Source of the DNA: an uncultured Flavobacteriales bacterium
GTDB taxonomy: Bacteria > Bacteroidota > Bacteroidia > Flavobacteriales_E > Vicingaceae
DNA: 11,451 nucleotides
Reading direction: 5' to 3'
NCBI GenBank assembly: GCA_913059105.1
Contig: CAJXRL010000066.1
Coordinates: 1-11,451, forward strand
The position numbers were made by a program, and so were the translations under genes. The notes below the pieces were generated by a model. It did not search any database, had not been told where the DNA came from, and saw only the letters and a list, made by a program, of their open reading frames with translations. The first letter of the stretch is position 1. Every line of letters starts with the position of its first letter. Shown here in pieces: positions 1 to 6,556 of the stretch.

Positions 1-48
1 CGAGATTTCTGCCTGTCTCGTGGGCTCGGAGATGTGTATAAGAGACAG
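1..48. other. Nextera P7/read-2 sequencing adapter with Tn5 mosaic end (artefact)
   Basis: This is not genomic sequence. It reads as the last six bases of the Illumina P7 primer (CGAGAT), an 8-base index (TTCTGCCT, reverse complement of AGGCAGAA, which I recognise as Nextera i7 N703), the read-2 tail GTCTCGTGGGCTCGG, and the 19-base Tn5 mosaic end AGATGTGTATAAGAGACAG ending at 48. The same block appears inverted at the right end. Any reading frame that starts here, such as a GTG at 34, is artefactual. Confidence 0.98.
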
Positions 49-864
49 GTTGAAGAGAGAACAGAGGACCTTCAAAAAGAGAAAGAACTTGTAGAAATAA
101 ATAGCAAAGAAATAAACGAGAGTATCCAGTATGCAAAGAGAATTCAAGCGTCGATACTGCCACCAATGCATCGTTTAAAGGATGAATTTATTGACTCCTT
201 TGTGCACTACGAGCCAAAAGATGTTGTAAGTGGCGATTTCTATTGGTATGAAAAAATTAAAAATAAACCGCTTTTTGCTGTGGTAGATTGTACGGGTCAC
301 GGTGTACCAGGGGCATTTATGTCAATTATTGGCTATACGCAATTGAACGAAATTGTTAACCAGCAACACATTACCGAACCTGGAATTATTTTACGTGAAT
401 TAGATAAAAGAGTGCGGATTGCTCTGCATCAGAATTCCATGAACGATAAAAACAGCAAAGATGGAATGGAGCTTGGTTTAATACACATGGACTTTGCCCA
501 AAATAAATTAGAATTTGCTGGAGCTATGCGCCCACTCTATTTAGTTCGAAAAGGGGAATTACAAATTTTCAAAGGCTCTAAGTTTTCCATTGGTGGAGTT
601 TCTTTACGAGAAAAAGAGTTTCTAACTATAACAATCTCAATTGAACCTGGAGATTCCGTGTATTTATTCTCTGATGGATATCCTGATCAATTTGGTGGTC
701 CAAAAGGGAAAAAATTCATGACCAGAAATGTCGCAAATATGTTGCGAAACATTGCACACCTTCCTATGATTGAACAAGAAAAGGTAATAAAGCACACCAT
801 TAAACAATGGATGAAAAAGGAAGAACAAGTAGATGATATCTTAATCTGCGGAATTAAGTTTTAA
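49..864 (+). CDS. SpoIIE-family (PP2C-type) serine/threonine phosphatase, C-terminal part (5' truncated)
   Basis: Predicted metal-dependent protein phosphatase output domain, probably acting on a phosphorylated serine of an anti-sigma-factor antagonist or similar regulator in the cytoplasm. The 271 genomic residues begin with a charged, coiled-coil-like linker (about 1-30), then the phosphatase domain. GDFYW (62-66) and DCTGHG (80-85, followed by VPGAFMS) should supply metal-binding acidic residues. LFSDGYPDQFGG (206-217) and the late DD pair (262-263) complete the fold. This is the form common in Bacteroidota, where it usually ends a longer sensor protein with TPR, propeller, 7TM or GAF/PAS input domains. 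The input part is missing because the adapter interrupts the gene at 48. The apparent GTG start at 34 lies in adapter. The stop TAA overlaps the stop of the convergent hpt-adk gene. Domain identity is confident; the signal sensed is unknown. Confidence 0.93.
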   Translation, partial: VEERTEDLQKEKELVEINSKEINESIQYAKRIQASILPPMHRLKDEFIDSFVHYEPKDVVSGDFYWYEKIKNKPLFAVVDCTGHGVPGAFMSIIGYTQLNEIVNQQHITEPGIILRELDKRVRIALHQNSMNDKNSKDGMELGLIHMDFAQNKLEFAGAMRPLYLVRKGELQIFKGSKFSIGGVSLREKEFLTITISIEPGDSVYLFSDGYPDQFGGPKGKKFMTRNVANMLRNIAHLPMIEQEKVIKHTIKQWMKKEEQVDDILICGIKF

Positions 865-2030
865 GCTTTAATTGTAGAAGTTAATCGTCCAAAAACATCT
901 ACAACTGAACCTACACCGGCAATAGAATGATATTTTCCTTGCTCGTCGTAATAGTTTTTTAATGGAGCTGTTTTCTTGTTATACGTCATAATTCGGTTAA
1001 AAATAACAGACTCATTTTTATCGTCCTCTCTCCCGCTTTCGAGCCCTCTCTTTATAATTCTATCGACTAGTTCCTCATCATCCACTTCTAAGGAAAGCAT
1101 AGTATCTATTTCAGTACTATGCTTTTCAAGCAAATTATCTAACGCCTGTGCTTGTTCTGTTGTTCTTGGAAATCCATCGAAGATAAAACCTCGAGCGTCG
1201 CTATGTTCATTTAAGCAATTCCCAATCATATCAATTACCAATTCATCAGGCACCAATTCTCCTTTAATCATATAAGAATTAGCCAAGGTTCCCAGATCAG
1301 ATTCTTTACTAATCTCATTTCTCAATATATCCCCTGTTGAAAGATGAACCAAATCATACTTTTCCTTTAACTTAATAGCCTGAGTTCCTTTACCTGCTCC
1401 CGGAGGGCCAAATAACACAATATTCAACATATCTTCGTTCGATTTGAGATTATTTGCTTGTGAAAGTACGTAAAGTTGATTTAAATTTCTACCAAATCCA
1501 TCATAATCCAGCCCATAACCTACCACAAATTCAGGGTCTATATCTATAGCAACATAGTCAATTTTAACTTTTTTACTATATACATCGGGCTTCATTAACA
1601 AAGTTGCAACGGCTACACTAGACGCTCCCATACTTGTAATTATTTCGGTCACTGCCTCTATTGTATTCCCGGTATCCACAATGTCTTCGATGATAATTAC
1701 ATCTCTACCAGAAACCTTCTGATCTAAGCCTAAAAGCTGACGAACGTTACCTGTAGTTTGAGTCCCAACATAAGAAGCAACTTTAACAAAGGAAATTTCA
1801 CAATTAAAGTCGATTTTCTTCATTAAATCGGCCGCAAAAAAGAAGCAACCGTTTAACACTCCTATAAAAACAGGCTTACGTCCTCTATATTTCTTTGTGA
1901 TATTATCAGCAACCTTGGTTACTGCCTTATCAATATCTTCTGCCGAAATGAATGGCTCAAAGATTTTGTCGTGAATTTTTATTCGGCTCAAACTAAATGT
2001 ATTGATTTTGAAAGGCGCAAATGTATCCAT
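861..2030 (-). CDS. hpt/adk: Fused hypoxanthine phosphoribosyltransferase-adenylate kinase
   Basis: One uninterrupted 389-codon frame encodes two purine enzymes. Residues about 17-190 are a phosphoribosyltransferase (hypoxanthine or guanine + PRPP to IMP or GMP). It has the flexible-loop SY (86-87), the PRPP-binding loop EDIVDTGNT (115-123, D119 the likely base), K156 and FVVGYGLDY (168-176). Residues 201-389 are a short-LID adenylate kinase (AMP + ATP to 2 ADP). It has P-loop GPPGAGKGT (208-216), STGD (231-234), DGFPRT (285-290) and GREDD (333-337). The linker is about ten residues. Met201 (ATG at 1430-1428) is where a stand-alone adk would start, so separate internal initiation is possible. 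Each half has full family length and all key motifs. The first ~16 residues extend beyond usual Hpt proteins, and a candidate -7 promoter box overlaps codons 2-5, so the true start may be downstream. Convergent with the phosphatase gene; divergent from purK. Confidence 0.95.
   Translation of the reverse strand: MDTFAPFKINTFSLSRIKIHDKIFEPFISAEDIDKAVTKVADNITKKYRGRKPVFIGVLNGCFFFAADLMKKIDFNCEISFVKVASYVGTQTTGNVRQLLGLDQKVSGRDVIIIEDIVDTGNTIEAVTEIITSMGASSVAVATLLMKPDVYSKKVKIDYVAIDIDPEFVVGYGLDYDGFGRNLNQLYVLSQANNLKSNEDMLNIVLFGPPGAGKGTQAIKLKEKYDLVHLSTGDILRNEISKESDLGTLANSYMIKGELVPDELVIDMIGNCLNEHSDARGFIFDGFPRTTEQAQALDNLLEKHSTEIDTMLSLEVDDEELVDRIIKRGLESGREDDKNESVIFNRIMTYNKKTAPLKNYYDEQGKYHSIAGVGSVVDVFGRLTSTIKA
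2018..2025 (-). promoter_or_regulatory. Candidate Bacteroidota -7 box overlapping the predicted hpt-adk start
   Basis: The minus strand reads TACATTTG, an exact match to the Bacteroidota -7 consensus TAnnTTTG. It lies inside codons 2-5 of the longest hpt frame, whose ATG is at 2030-2028. The nearest upstream TTG that could serve as a -33 element is about 15 bases away, shorter than usual. If it is used, transcription would begin near 2011 and the protein would have to start downstream of the ATG. The consensus is short, so chance occurrence in AT-rich DNA is possible. Confidence 0.35.
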
Positions 2031-2081
2031 TTTGAGGATTCAATGAGGAGAAACAATGTTAATTCTCTCATTAATTCCATT

Positions 2082-2089
2082 TATCTTTG
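2082..2089 (+). promoter_or_regulatory. Candidate -7 promoter box for the purK-purE operon
   Basis: TATCTTTG matches the Bacteroidota -7 consensus TAnnTTTG exactly and ends 23 bases before the purK ATG, leaving a short leader of about 17 bases. No clear -33 TTG is visible at normal spacing. The leader has a GAAGGG stretch shortly before the ATG that could act as a weak ribosome binding site. Confidence 0.45.
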
Positions 2090-2112
2090 TCAATTAAAAA
2101 GCGAAGGGTAAA

Positions 2113-3258
2113 ATGAAAAACATTCATTCTCAGAAATTCAAAATTGGTATTCTTGGTGGAGGTCAATTAGGACGCATGACCTTGCAAGAAGCATACAACC
2201 TCAATCTACACATAGATATTTTAGATCCCTCATCGAATGCTCCTTGTAAAAATTTGGCCAACGAATTTGTTGTTGGTGATTTTAAAAACTACGACGACGT
2301 ATACGCCTTTGGTAAGGACAAAGATGTGGTGAGCATTGAGTTTGAAGACGTAAATTCTGATGCCTTGGCTCAATTAGAAAAAGAAGGAGTAAAGGTATTT
2401 CCTCAGCCTCACATCTTGAAAATAATTCAAGACAAAGGCTTACAAAAGCAATTCTATACAGACAATGACTTGCCAACTTCAAAATTTCAACTAATTGAAA
2501 ACAAAGAAGATATTGCAAATTCCAATTTATCCTTTCCAGTTTTTCAAAAATTGAGAACTTCAGGTTATGATGGTTATGGCGTTCAACGAATTGATTCAAA
2601 GCAAAGCTTAGATCAGGCATTTGACAAACCTTCAGTAATTGAAGAAGGCGTTGATTTGGAAAAAGAACTATCAGTGGTAATTGCTAGAAACGAGAAAGGA
2701 GAAATTAAGCACTTCCCTTTAGTTGAATTGGAGTTTAATCCAAAAGCTAACATGGTAGAATTCTTGTTCTCACCGGCAAACGTTAGCGATTCTGTTGCAG
2801 CTAAAGCTTACGAATTAGCCACCAATTTGATTCAAAAATTGGAGATGGTTGGATTACTTGCCGTTGAATTATTTCTTAATAAAAAAGGTGAAGTGTTAAT
2901 CAACGAAATTGCACCACGATCGCACAACTCAGGGCACCAAAGTATTGAAGGAAATTATACTTCTCAATTTGCCCAGCATCTGAGAGCTATCTTAAATTTA
3001 CCCCTTGGTAATACAGACATTAAAATTCCGTCTGTAATGCTAAACCTATTAGGCGAAGAAAATGCAAATGGAACGGCATACTATGAAGGTTTTCAAGAAA
3101 TATTGGAAGAAAAAGGAGTTTATCCTCATCTTTACGGCAAAGAACAAGTGAAACCTTATAGAAAAATGGGACACATTACCATTTTAGACAAAGACATAGA
3201 GAGAGCAAAGGAAAAAGCAAGAAAGATAAAAACGATTGTTAAAGTAACATCAAAATAA
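2113..3258 (+). CDS. purK: 5-(carboxyamino)imidazole ribonucleotide synthase (N5-CAIR synthase)
   Basis: ATP-grasp enzyme of de novo purine synthesis: AIR + ATP + bicarbonate gives N5-CAIR, which PurE then rearranges to CAIR. The 381-residue length is normal. The N-terminal preATP-grasp domain carries GILGGGQLGRM (12-22). The ATP-grasp core has KLRTSGYDGYGV (146-157), where usual family members have a Gly-rich YDGxG loop, and the ligand-binding strand NEIAPRSHNSGH (264-275). The C-terminal domain ends with the typical GHITI (353-357). The ATG at 2113 follows a candidate -7 box. Only one base separates its stop from purE, so the pair is one transcript. Together with the divergent hpt-adk gene it makes a purine-nucleotide block. 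Confidence 0.97.
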   Translation: MKNIHSQKFKIGILGGGQLGRMTLQEAYNLNLHIDILDPSSNAPCKNLANEFVVGDFKNYDDVYAFGKDKDVVSIEFEDVNSDALAQLEKEGVKVFPQPHILKIIQDKGLQKQFYTDNDLPTSKFQLIENKEDIANSNLSFPVFQKLRTSGYDGYGVQRIDSKQSLDQAFDKPSVIEEGVDLEKELSVVIARNEKGEIKHFPLVELEFNPKANMVEFLFSPANVSDSVAAKAYELATNLIQKLEMVGLLAVELFLNKKGEVLINEIAPRSHNSGHQSIEGNYTSQFAQHLRAILNLPLGNTDIKIPSVMLNLLGEENANGTAYYEGFQEILEEKGVYPHLYGKEQVKPYRKMGHITILDKDIERAKEKARKIKTIVKVTSK

Positions 3259-3259
3259 T

Positions 3260-3748
3260 ATGGCAGCAAAAATTGGAATCATCATGGGAAGTATTTCTGA
3301 CTTGAAAGTGATGCAAGTTGGATTAGACTTTTTGAAAGAACAAAACATAGATTTTGAAGTAGAAATTGTCTCAGCACATCGCACCCCTGAAAAAATGTTG
3401 AATTACGCCAAAACTGCTAAAAGTAAAGGCTTAAAAGTAATTGTTGCTGCGGCAGGTGGTGCAGCGCATTTACCTGGAATGGTAGCAGCTTCTACTCCGC
3501 TTCCTGTTATTGGTGTTCCTATTAAATCTTCCAACTCAATTGATGGTTGGGATTCTATACTTTCAATTTTACAAATGCCAAGTGGCGTTCCTGTAGCAAC
3601 TGTTGCTTTAAATGGAGCAAAAAATGCAGCCATTCTAGCTGCACAAATATTGGCTACATCAGACGAAAATATAGCTGTAAAAATGGATCAGTTTAAAATA
3701 GATTTGGTAAAAAAAGTAGACCAAATGAATGAAGAATTGAGAAAATAG
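3260..3748 (+). CDS. purE: N5-carboxyaminoimidazole ribonucleotide mutase
   Basis: Class I PurE, cytoplasmic, converting N5-CAIR to CAIR in purine synthesis; it uses the product of the gene directly upstream. The 162-residue length fits the family. The phosphate-binding segment is MGSISD (9-14). The catalytic His40 sits in SAHRTP (38-43), and GGAAHLPGM (66-74) provides the second active-site His70. The C-terminal LQMPSGVPVATVAL and AKNAAILAAQIL segments are typical of the octamer-forming domain. The start ATG is one base after the purK stop, and the stop TAG directly abuts the ATG of the next gene, so the three are almost certainly cotranscribed and translationally coupled. Confidence 0.97.
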   Translation: MAAKIGIIMGSISDLKVMQVGLDFLKEQNIDFEVEIVSAHRTPEKMLNYAKTAKSKGLKVIVAAAGGAAHLPGMVAASTPLPVIGVPIKSSNSIDGWDSILSILQMPSGVPVATVALNGAKNAAILAAQILATSDENIAVKMDQFKIDLVKKVDQMNEELRK

Positions 3749-4705
3749 ATGAGTTTCGATTCATCTGTATTCTCGAAGAAGGCTCTTGATGAAGCTCACA
3801 AAAGAATTCAGCCCTATATTCATAGAACTCCAACGTTGACTTCCTCTGCCATTAACAAAATGGCAGGATGTGAAATTGTTTTCAAATGTGAAAACTTTCA
3901 AAAAATCGGAGCTTTTAAGATGCGGGGAGGAGCTAACGTTATACTTCAATTAACTGATGCTCAAAAACAAAATGGAGTAGTAACTCATTCCTCTGGAAAT
4001 CACGCCCAAGCAGTTGCAAGAGGAGCTCAATTGAATAACATTCCGTCATACATCGTTATGCCTTCTAATGCACCAAAAGTTAAAGTAAAAGCAGTTGAAG
4101 GCTATGGAGGTAAAATTACTTTCTGCGAACCAACTCAAGAAGCAAGGGTAATAGTTGCTGAAGAAATTGAAAAAGAAACGGGAGCTACTTTCATACATCC
4201 ATATAACAACGAGAATATCATTCTGGGGCAGGCAACAGTAGCAAAAGAGTTTTTCGAAAAGCACAATGACCTAAATCTTTTAATAACTCCAATTGGAGGA
4301 GGTGGTTTACTTTCAGGAAGTATTTTAAGTCGAAATTATTATTCTCCAAACTGCCAAATTTATGGTTCAGAGCCTGAAGGTGCAAATGGAGCAGAACTTT
4401 CAATTAAACAATCTAAGTTGACGATTCACCCAAATCCCACTTCAATAGCGGATGGTCTATTGGCTTCGTTAGGAGATATTACTTTTTCAGTTATCCAACA
4501 TCAAATAGAAGAGGTTTTACTGGTAAGTGAAAACGAAATAAAATCTGCAATGAGGTTGATTTGGGAGCGCATGAAAATAGTAGTTGAACCTTCTAGTGCA
4601 GTTCCTTTAGCCGCCATCCTCAAAAACAAAACGCTTTTCAAGAACAAAAAAGTTGGCGTTATTGTAACAGGAGGAAATGTGGATTTAGGGCAGTTACCAT
4701 TTTAG
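3749..4705 (+). CDS. PLP-dependent serine racemase / threonine dehydratase-like enzyme
   Basis: Fold-type II pyridoxal-phosphate enzyme of 318 residues with no C-terminal ACT domain. It therefore resembles serine racemase and catabolic threonine/serine dehydratase rather than regulated IlvA. Visible elements are the Schiff-base Lys57 in KIGAFKMRG (52-60), SSGNHAQA (81-88) with Ser82 at the position of the serine racemase re-face base, the phosphate-binding GGGG loop (183-186), and VTGGN (306-310) near the pyridine nitrogen. Long stretches (EPTQEAR, IADGL, WERMK..VEPSSA) resemble mammalian SRR and yeast SRY1. Likely reactions are L-/D-serine interconversion and dehydration of serine to pyruvate or threonine to 2-oxobutyrate; sequence alone cannot settle which dominates. 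Its ATG follows the purE TAG with no gap, so it is the third gene of the purine operon. A long hairpin follows the stop. Confidence 0.9.
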   Translation: MSFDSSVFSKKALDEAHKRIQPYIHRTPTLTSSAINKMAGCEIVFKCENFQKIGAFKMRGGANVILQLTDAQKQNGVVTHSSGNHAQAVARGAQLNNIPSYIVMPSNAPKVKVKAVEGYGGKITFCEPTQEARVIVAEEIEKETGATFIHPYNNENIILGQATVAKEFFEKHNDLNLLITPIGGGGLLSGSILSRNYYSPNCQIYGSEPEGANGAELSIKQSKLTIHPNPTSIADGLLASLGDITFSVIQHQIEEVLLVSENEIKSAMRLIWERMKIVVEPSSAVPLAAILKNKTLFKNKKVGVIVTGGNVDLGQLPF

Positions 4706-4713
4706 GAATCCAA

Positions 4714-4752
4714 TTTCAAGAATTGCAAATAGTTTACGGCAATTACTTGAAA
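4714..4752 (+). terminator. Hairpin after the purK-purE-racemase operon (possible terminator)
   Basis: TTTCAAGAATTGC (4714-4726) pairs with GCAATTACTTGAAA (4739-4752) as a 13-bp stem with one bulged base and a 12-base loop. It begins nine bases after the stop codon and is the strongest stem in this spacer. No U-run follows it, so it may be an RNA-stability element or a factor-dependent terminator rather than a classic intrinsic terminator. Confidence 0.45.
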
Positions 4753-4851
4753 GATAAAGGCGTTCCCTATAATTTTAATTAACTTTCTGATTCGATATTT
4801 CCAAGCTAATAAGCGACCAAAAGAGAAGAAAATACCAAACCATCGAACCAT

Positions 4852-5817
4852 ATGGACGACAAGAAAGAAAACTTAATTAAAGATTTAAAAGTCAAATACG
4901 ATAAGATTGGCCAAAATGTAGATACCCATTTAAGCGGATTATTACACGCTAAACCAATTACGTATTGGGACTATATTCAACCTGAAGCACTATTAAATCT
5001 TCAAGTTCAAAGGACTACTCAACCAGACGAAATGGTATTCATTATGTACCATCAAATCAATGAATTGTTATTCAAAATGATCCTTTGGGAAATTGAGCAA
5101 ATTGCTACCAAAGAAGAGTTGACAACAAAATTTTTCGCCACTAGATTGGACCGTGTTAGTCGTTATTTTGACATGCTTTCTTCCTCTTTTGAAATTATGG
5201 GTGACGGAATGGAAGTGGAACAATACATGAAATTTAGAGATACCCTAACTCCTGCTAGTGGTTTCCAAAGTGCACAATACAGAAAGATTGAATTTGCATC
5301 TACCGAATTAATCAACCTTATTGATATTCGTTTTCGAGCAACAATTGACAGAGACACTCCATTTAGTCACGCATTTGACCATCTTTATTGGCAGGCCGCA
5401 GGTAAAAATTACGAAACAGGAGAAAAATCAGCTTTGCTTAGTTTGTTTGAAGATAAATACATGGAGGAATTTATCACCTTTATGAAAACCTACAACACCT
5501 CCAATCTATGGACCAAGTTTAAATCTCTACCTACTGAGGACCAGTTAGACGTTGAGTTGATAAATGCCATGAGACATTATGACCATACGGTAAATGTATT
5601 GTGGGTGATGGCGCATTTTGATGCTGCAGGAAAATACCTGAATAGTGGGAAAGAAAAAGCTGAAGCTACGGGTGGAAGTGAATGGCAAAAGTACATGCAC
5701 CCGAGGTATCAGAAAAGAATTTTCTTCCCAGATTTATGGACCGAAGACGAACTAGAAAATTGGGGAATTAATAACTTAGAGAGTCATGAAATAATTGAAA
5801 GTTCGCCGATGAAGTAG
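4852..5817 (+). CDS. kynA: Tryptophan 2,3-dioxygenase
   Basis: Cytoplasmic heme enzyme that opens L-tryptophan with O2 to N-formylkynurenine, the first step of the kynurenine route (tryptophan breakdown or NAD synthesis). The 321-residue, mostly helical protein has the distal-side HQINELLFK (67-75, His67), the substrate-binding segment SGFQSAQYR (136-144, Arg144 expected to bind the carboxylate), the proximal heme ligand His255 in WVMAH (251-255), and the TGG of the active-site loop (273-275). ELL replaces the common ELW next to the distal His. The ATG at 4852 gives the normal N-terminal arm. No other kynurenine gene is in the window, and the 146-bp spacer with a hairpin suggests its own transcript. 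A weak AGAGT-TTTT-ACTCT hairpin lies 39 bases after its stop. Confidence 0.94.
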   Translation: MDDKKENLIKDLKVKYDKIGQNVDTHLSGLLHAKPITYWDYIQPEALLNLQVQRTTQPDEMVFIMYHQINELLFKMILWEIEQIATKEELTTKFFATRLDRVSRYFDMLSSSFEIMGDGMEVEQYMKFRDTLTPASGFQSAQYRKIEFASTELINLIDIRFRATIDRDTPFSHAFDHLYWQAAGKNYETGEKSALLSLFEDKYMEEFITFMKTYNTSNLWTKFKSLPTEDQLDVELINAMRHYDHTVNVLWVMAHFDAAGKYLNSGKEKAEATGGSEWQKYMHPRYQKRIFFPDLWTEDELENWGINNLESHEIIESSPMK

Positions 5818-5976
5818 ATCAAACAAAGATTAAATTTTTATAAAGCCAGGTAATCAGAGTTTTTACTCTATTCAGACTCATTAAGTAGCTTTTAGTGGCG
5901 ATATGGCTTATCAACACAATGATGGAGAATCATTAATCGAGGTCGTTTATGATCGATAATTGAATCTATTTTGAAT

Positions 5977-6348
5977 ATGTACAACTTAGCCTACTATTAT
6001 ATTTATCTACTAGTTAAAAAGAAGAATGCGGACCCTAATTTTTATGCCGCAGGTATTGTTTTTCTCACTATTTTAATTCATGTGTCTTTTATTTTTAAAA
6101 TAGTACAGGTAGCTGTAGAATTCAATGGGTTTAAGCAAGTAGGAGGTTCTTATTTAACAAACAAGTTATTTATTATGCCAATTTTGATAATACCGCTAGT
6201 AATAGTGCATAAATACTATTTATATACATTTCCCCAATTGGAAGCAAAGTATAAAAAAACTCAATTAATAAATTTAAGTAATACAGTTTTGGTTTTTGGA
6301 CAATTAATTATCCCATTATTAGCAGCAATTCTTTTATCAATTAAATGA
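5977..6348 (+). CDS. Small three-helix membrane protein of unknown function
   Basis: I do not recognise a characterised family. The 123-residue product has a short basic N-terminus (YYYIYLLVKKKN) and three likely transmembrane helices at about 21-47, 62-82 and 101-121. A Lys/Gln-rich loop (89-97) lies between the second and third. Inner-membrane location is likely. I chose the ATG at 5977; an in-frame TTG at 5971 adds only two residues. Short stand-alone proteins of this kind are common in Bacteroidota genomes. Its base composition resembles its neighbours. It lies 159 bases after the dioxygenase stop and faces the glycosylation operon, so it is probably transcribed alone. Confidence 0.72.
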   Translation: MYNLAYYYIYLLVKKKNADPNFYAAGIVFLTILIHVSFIFKIVQVAVEFNGFKQVGGSYLTNKLFIMPILIIPLVIVHKYYLYTFPQLEAKYKKTQLINLSNTVLVFGQLIIPLLAAILLSIK

Positions 6349-6405
6349 TATTCTCTACTCAAAACAATCCTTCAATATTATATGTAACTCATATTTTTAG
6401 AGCTC

Positions 6406-6423
6406 TTTAAGTTTTGACTTAAA
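6406..6423. terminator. Weak AT-rich hairpin between convergent transcripts
   Basis: TTTAAGT (6406-6412) and ACTTAAA (6417-6423) form a perfect 7-bp stem with a TTTG loop, in the spacer between the small membrane protein (+) and the glycosyltransferase operon (-). It could serve as a terminator for either side. It is AT-rich with no clean U-run, so support is weak. The rest of this 208-bp spacer shows only very short inverted repeats. Confidence 0.25.
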
Positions 6424-6556
6424 AAGACCCTGAGTAACAGTAAAAAACATTATTATGAATGTAATTATTCTTTTCAACGGGAGTGTTGATATTGAATTAA
6501 TTTAAAATAGTTTCAACCAAAACTTAACACCAATTAATGGTAATAAAATTCGCATC

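Noticed and set aside
976..1275. Plus-strand open frame of 99 codons
   Set aside because: Antisense shadow of the adenylate kinase half of hpt-adk, with Ser-rich low-complexity translation and no family features.
2282..2620. Minus-strand open frame of 112 codons
   Set aside because: Antisense shadow of purK; the sense frame has full catalytic motifs.
5856..5869. AGAGT-TTTT-ACTCT hairpin as terminator of the dioxygenase gene
   Set aside because: Only a 5-bp AT-rich stem with no following U-run; mentioned under the gene but too weak to list as a feature.
5903..5959. Mini-frame of 18 codons (MAYQHNDGESLIEVVYDR) between the dioxygenase and the small membrane protein
   Set aside because: Too short, with no ribosome binding site or family resemblance; a frame this size is expected by chance.
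5971..5976. TTG start two codons upstream for the small membrane protein
   Set aside because: An ATG follows immediately at 5977 and the extension adds only two residues.
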